Assembly (NCBI GenBank): GCA_937915885.1
Contig: CALGGP010000147.1
Coordinates: 1-8,089 of the forward strand
From: an uncultured Selenomonadales bacterium
Lineage (GTDB): Bacteria; Bacillota; Negativicutes; Selenomonadales; Selenomonadaceae
Direction of reading: 5' to 3'
DNA length: 8,089 nucleotides
Shown here: positions 5,802-8,089 of the stretch, in pieces
How the letters are laid out: each line of letters starts with the position of its first letter
Numbering within the stretch: the stretch's first letter is position 1
Notes under the pieces: generated by a model
What the model saw: the letters and a program-made list of their open reading frames with translations, nothing else
The model's database searches: none
Told to the model about the DNA's origin: nothing
Program-made: the position numbers and the translations under genes

Positions 5802-6646
5802 CGCCCCAAAAATTTTCTCACCGCCTCCGTCACGCGATCGACTTCCTCCGCGCGGAGCCCGTAATGCATCGGTAAACGCACAAGCCTCTCACTCTCGCGC
5901 GTCGTATATTCGTCCGCGCCAACAAACCGCCCGAACTTCAGCCCCGCCGGCGAACTGTGCAACGGAATGTAATGAAACACGCAGCCGATCCCCGCCGACT
6001 TCATGTATTCGATGAACGCCGTCCGCTCCGACAAATTTCTCAACTTGATCCAAAAGATGTGCGCGTTATGCCCGCACTCGAGCGGCACCGTCGGAATCTC
6101 AATCCGATCGCGCAATCCGTCAAACGCCTCATAATATCGTCGCCAACTGCGCAATCGATCATCGTTTATCTCGTCCGCATGCTCCAATTGCGCACACAAA
6201 TACGCCGCGTTTAATTCGCTCGGCAGATAGCTGTCGCCAAAATCTATCCACGTGTATTTGTCAATCTGCCCGCGATAAAATTTCGAGCGGTTTGTCCCCT
6301 TCTCGCGTAAAATTTCCGCCCGCTCATTATATTTTTCATCCCGAATCACCAACGCCCCGCCCTCGCCCATGGAATAATTCTTCGTCTCATGAAACGAGTA
6401 GCAGCCGAAGTCTCCAATCGTCCCGCACGCACGACCGCGATACGTGCTCATCACCGCTTGAGCCGCGTCCTCGATCACCTTCAGACCATGCCGCGCCGCT
6501 ATCGACATGATCTCGTCCATCGCGCACGACACGCCCGCATAATGCACCACGACGATCGCCCGCGTCCGATCGGTGAGCGCCGCCTCGATTTTTTTCTCAT
6601 CAATATTCATCGTGTCCGGACGAATATCCACAAAAACCAGTTTTGC
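5798..6646 (-). pseudogene. wecE: WecE-type dTDP-4-dehydro-6-deoxy-sugar aminotransferase, N-terminus missing
   Basis: The last ~280 residues of the chimeric frame align by eye with E. coli WecE (RffA) from about its residue 95 to the end. Matching motifs include VFVDIRPDTMN, the VHYAGVxCxMD segment, VIEDAAQ (Asp for the PLP ring nitrogen, visible residue 541), SFHETKN (PLP-binding Lys, residue 570), REKGTNRSKFYRGQIDKYTW and FHYIPLHSSPAG. WecE makes dTDP-4-amino-4,6-dideoxygalactose from the 4-keto sugar using glutamate. The first ~95 residues, with helices and loops needed for PLP phosphate binding and the dimer interface, are absent, so this piece alone should be inactive. Its composition matches the GC-rich operon to the left, so it probably belongs to the same genome, and an intact gene may exist there. 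It may be intact in the real organism and broken only in the assembly. Confidence 0.78.
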
Positions 6647-8089
6647 CTTGCAACCTGACCGCTGCATAACCTGCCTTAAAGGCTTTACGAGATTAAAATA
6701 TCCCTGGCAAACAACTATGTCTATTTCCTTTTGCTTGATAAATTCTGCCATCTCAGAAGAATTGAGGCATTGTTTTTCTTCGGCAAAAACAGAACCTCGT
6801 TCATTGTCTGGAATTGAAAAGATAGAAAAGACTTCGTACCTTCCGAAGTTTTCCTTCAGGCTTTTTGCGACAGACAGCGTAATCCGTTCCGTTCCGCCGA
6901 CAAAGGGATTCACATATTTTTGCGTTATAAAACACACGCGAACAGCCGCTTCTTTTTTTGGCTCAATTTGTTTTTCCACACTTTGCAGGGCCAAAAGAAA
7001 CTTTTCAGACACCTTCCCCCGAATCGTTTGTGCTGGCAAATCAAGGGCGGAAAAATCAGAATCTGCTATGTATCTTGGCTGTACACCATAATCCGAAAAC
7101 AGTGTATCAAAGCGTGTGTTCATTCCTATGCAGGAGCCAGACAACGGAACGACTGCAAATTTCGTCTTAAAAAACAAGCTGAACACCGAGCAATGGAAAG
7201 AATTGGTAACAACATAGTCCGCATTATCAATAAGCCAGAGCCATTCAGGAATCGTAGCGTAAAACTTTTTTCGCTTGTCGAAACCACCATTTCCAGTAAC
7301 GTAAATTACTTCAAGATTCCTTTGCGATGCAAATTTATAAACAGTCTGAATATCAAAATCATATTCATTCATGTCCTTATTGAGCATATAGAGCAAAAGG
7401 AACGGCTTGCTTACCTTTCTAATAGGATTCTCCCGATACAAACTGCGGTAAATATCAGGATTCAAAAGGAAAGTCGGGTCACAGACACATTCCGCGTCAC
7501 CACGCCCACAGTCGCCACACAAATCAATGCCTTTCTTTTCTCTCACGGAAACATACTTAAAATCAGCGAGCAAGGGCTTTATCTCGTCAATATACTCCTG
7601 CGTCAAAGATGTCATTACCCAGCTTGCGGCATAAGAGAATTTACTTGCATTTCCAAAATCAAGGAACATTGCATGAACGCAATTTCTAACCTCATCTATA
7701 GAGTGCCCTGTAAAATTCCAAATCTGGTCGCTTCCTGCAATATACACATCTGCTTTGGGCGGATTGCGGCACAATTCTGAATATGAAGCATAATCAATCT
7801 CAGACTGAGCAATGTATTTTTCCCTAAAATCATCAAAACAGCGATTATTCTTTTTTTGCTCTATAAGCAAAGCCTTTTTTTGTATTCTGTATGCCGCAGC
7901 TTTTAGAACCTTTTTGGGATTAAAAAGCTTTATTATGCGTGTGAAAATAGACCGTTTGTTCAAACTTATCACATCTGAACTTTTTTTATAGCGAATCAAG
8001 AACGCCTCGTGCCCCATGTCGCGCAGATATTTCTGAAGCGCATAACACTGGAGCAGCTGCCCGTAGTTGTCGTTAGACCACCAGAAAGT
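5798..8089 (-). CDS. Chimeric open frame: pyruvyl transferase - GT4 N-terminus - WecE-type aminotransferase C-terminus (5' end beyond window)
   Basis: One uninterrupted frame of 763 visible residues enters from the right edge. The first in-frame ATG in the window (8017) is internal: the 24 codons before it (TFWWSNDNYGQLLQCYALQ...) are the conserved start of a polysaccharide pyruvyl transferase, so only about ten N-terminal residues are missing. Numbering visible residues, 1 to about 372 are the pyruvyl transferase. About 384-484 are a GT4-like N-terminal domain (CFITQKYVNPFVGGTERIT). From about 485 to the end is a WecE-type aminotransferase starting VFVDIRPDTMNIDE. Both partner domains at the second joint are incomplete, and base composition changes sharply there. 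The product is unlikely to be a working three-domain enzyme. The two parts are described separately. An assembly chimera or a recombination scar are the main readings. Its stop overlaps that of the convergent GT2. Confidence 0.7.
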   Translation of the reverse strand, partial: TFWWSNDNYGQLLQCYALQKYLRDMGHEAFLIRYKKSSDVISLNKRSIFTRIIKLFNPKKVLKAAAYRIQKKALLIEQKKNNRCFDDFREKYIAQSEIDYASYSELCRNPPKADVYIAGSDQIWNFTGHSIDEVRNCVHAMFLDFGNASKFSYAASWVMTSLTQEYIDEIKPLLADFKYVSVREKKGIDLCGDCGRGDAECVCDPTFLLNPDIYRSLYRENPIRKVSKPFLLLYMLNKDMNEYDFDIQTVYKFASQRNLEVIYVTGNGGFDKRKKFYATIPEWLWLIDNADYVVTNSFHCSVFSLFFKTKFAVVPLSGSCIGMNTRFDTLFSDYGVQPRYIADSDFSALDLPAQTIRGKVSEKFLLALQSVEKQIEPKKEAAVRVCFITQKYVNPFVGGTERITLSVAKSLKENFGRYEVFSIFSIPDNERGSVFAEEKQCLNSSEMAEFIKQKEIDIVVCQGYFNLVKPLRQVMQRSGCKAKLVFVDIRPDTMNIDEKKIEAALTDRTRAIVVVHYAGVSCAMDEIMSIAARHGLKVIEDAAQAVMSTYRGRACGTIGDFGCYSFHETKNYSMGEGGALVIRDEKYNERAEILREKGTNRSKFYRGQIDKYTWIDFGDSYLPSELNAAYLCAQLEHADEINDDRLRSWRRYYEAFDGLRDRIEIPTVPLECGHNAHIFWIKLRNLSERTAFIEYMKSAGIGCVFHYIPLHSSPAGLKFGRFVGADEYTTRESERLVRLPMHYGLRAEEVDRVTEAVRKFLGR
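6626..6646. other. Mosaic junction inside the chimeric frame
   Basis: On the minus strand the codons here read AKLVFVD. 'AKLVF' would fit both the GT4 strand coming from the right and the WecE strand (AKIVFVD in E. coli) continuing to the left, so the crossover lies within about 15-20 bases of shared sequence. GC content falls from about 60% left of this point to about 30-35% right of it. Confidence 0.75.
6632..8089 (-). CDS. Polysaccharide pyruvyl transferase fused to a truncated GT4 glycosyltransferase (partial at both ends)
   Basis: Pyruvyl transferase domain: SNDNYGQLLQCYALQ at the start, GSDQIWN (visible residues 119-125), DPTFLL (204-209), VTNSFHCSVFS (294-304) and NTRFDTL (324-330) are family hallmarks. 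Such enzymes add pyruvate ketals from PEP, or act in related glycan modification. A Cys cluster (191, 194, 201, 203) precedes DPTFLL. After a short linker (KQIEPKKEAA) a GT4-like N-terminal half begins, with its GGTERIT acceptor-side motif; its C-terminal nucleotide-sugar domain is missing beyond about 6640. Most of this part is A/T-rich (about 27-37% GC on lines I counted), unlike everything to the left, and its codons differ. It is either a separate organism's sequence joined in assembly or a transferred segment. The pyruvyl transferase-GT4 joint shows no composition change and may be a natural fusion. Confidence 0.8.

Noticed and set aside
6920..7780. A 286-residue plus-strand open frame opposite the pyruvyl transferase
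   Set aside because: It is antisense to a frame with clear pyruvyl transferase motifs, has no recognisable domain and no convincing SD.
1..8089. Runs of seven T or A (for example 2508-2514, 4632-4638, 6589-6595, 6953-6959) as further phase-variation tracts
   Set aside because: They are numerous, short and spread over both composition zones. Seven-base A/T runs are common by chance and usually too short for frequent slippage.
1..8089. CRISPR arrays, tRNA/rRNA genes, insertion sequences, attachment sites, factor-independent terminators
   Set aside because: Reading both strands I found no regularly spaced repeats, no tRNA-like folds, no transposase motifs or flanking inverted repeats, and no GC-stem plus T-run at the gene ends.

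Overview
The window is a piece of a bacterial surface-glycan (O-antigen, capsule or flagellar-glycan type) biosynthesis locus. It looks like the end of a short-read, probably metagenomic, contig. Bases 1-36 match the 3' end of the Illumina TruSeq universal adapter, so the biological sequence starts at about base 37. Strong GGAGG-type ribosome binding sites, frequent TTG starts and GC-rich codons mixed with A/T tracts suggest a Firmicutes-like host, perhaps Negativicutes. That assignment is weak because there is no rRNA, tRNA or housekeeping gene to anchor it.

Layout. A divergent promoter region (about 4648-4778) drives genes in both directions. Leftward (minus strand) runs a tightly packed five-gene operon. 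It encodes a polyprenyl-phosphate sugar transferase of the GtrB/DPM type (3709-4647), a two-domain FkbM methyltransferase (2603-3703), an ATP-grasp ligase (1395-2579), a Gfo/Idh/MocA oxidoreductase (186-1379) and the first 51 codons of a WbqC-family protein (37-189, cut by the contig end). Neighbouring genes overlap or lie within about 25 bases. Rightward (plus strand) is one family-2 glycosyltransferase (4779-5801). Its stop codon overlaps the stop of a convergent minus-strand reading frame that runs off the right edge (5798-8089). No stretch over 300 bases lacks a gene.

The most interesting biology is a pair of long poly-G tracts: G9 inside the FkbM gene and G10 inside the plus-strand glycosyltransferase. 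Both are in coding orientation, in frame as sequenced, encode Asn-Gly-Gly-Gly and share the flanks AAT-Gn-CC. Loss or gain of one G in either gene leads to a premature stop. This is the signature of slipped-strand phase variation, so the locus may switch a glycan methyl group and a glycosyl residue on and off independently.

The right end needs caution. The 5798-8089 frame joins a polysaccharide pyruvyl transferase, the start of a GT4 glycosyltransferase and the C-terminal three quarters of a WecE-type sugar aminotransferase. At about 6626-6646 the homology and the base composition change together, from about 60% GC to about 30-35% GC by hand count of sample lines. The aminotransferase lacks its first ~95 residues and the GT4 lacks its C-terminal half. 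Together with the untrimmed adapter, this makes an assembly chimera the leading explanation, with natural recombination as the alternative.

How the genes may work together (inference): the oxidoreductase, ATP-grasp ligase, WbqC-like protein and, if it belongs here, the WecE aminotransferase would make and decorate an unusual amino sugar. The GtrB-like enzyme would load a sugar onto undecaprenyl phosphate, the plus-strand GT2 would extend the glycan, and FkbM would O-methylate it.
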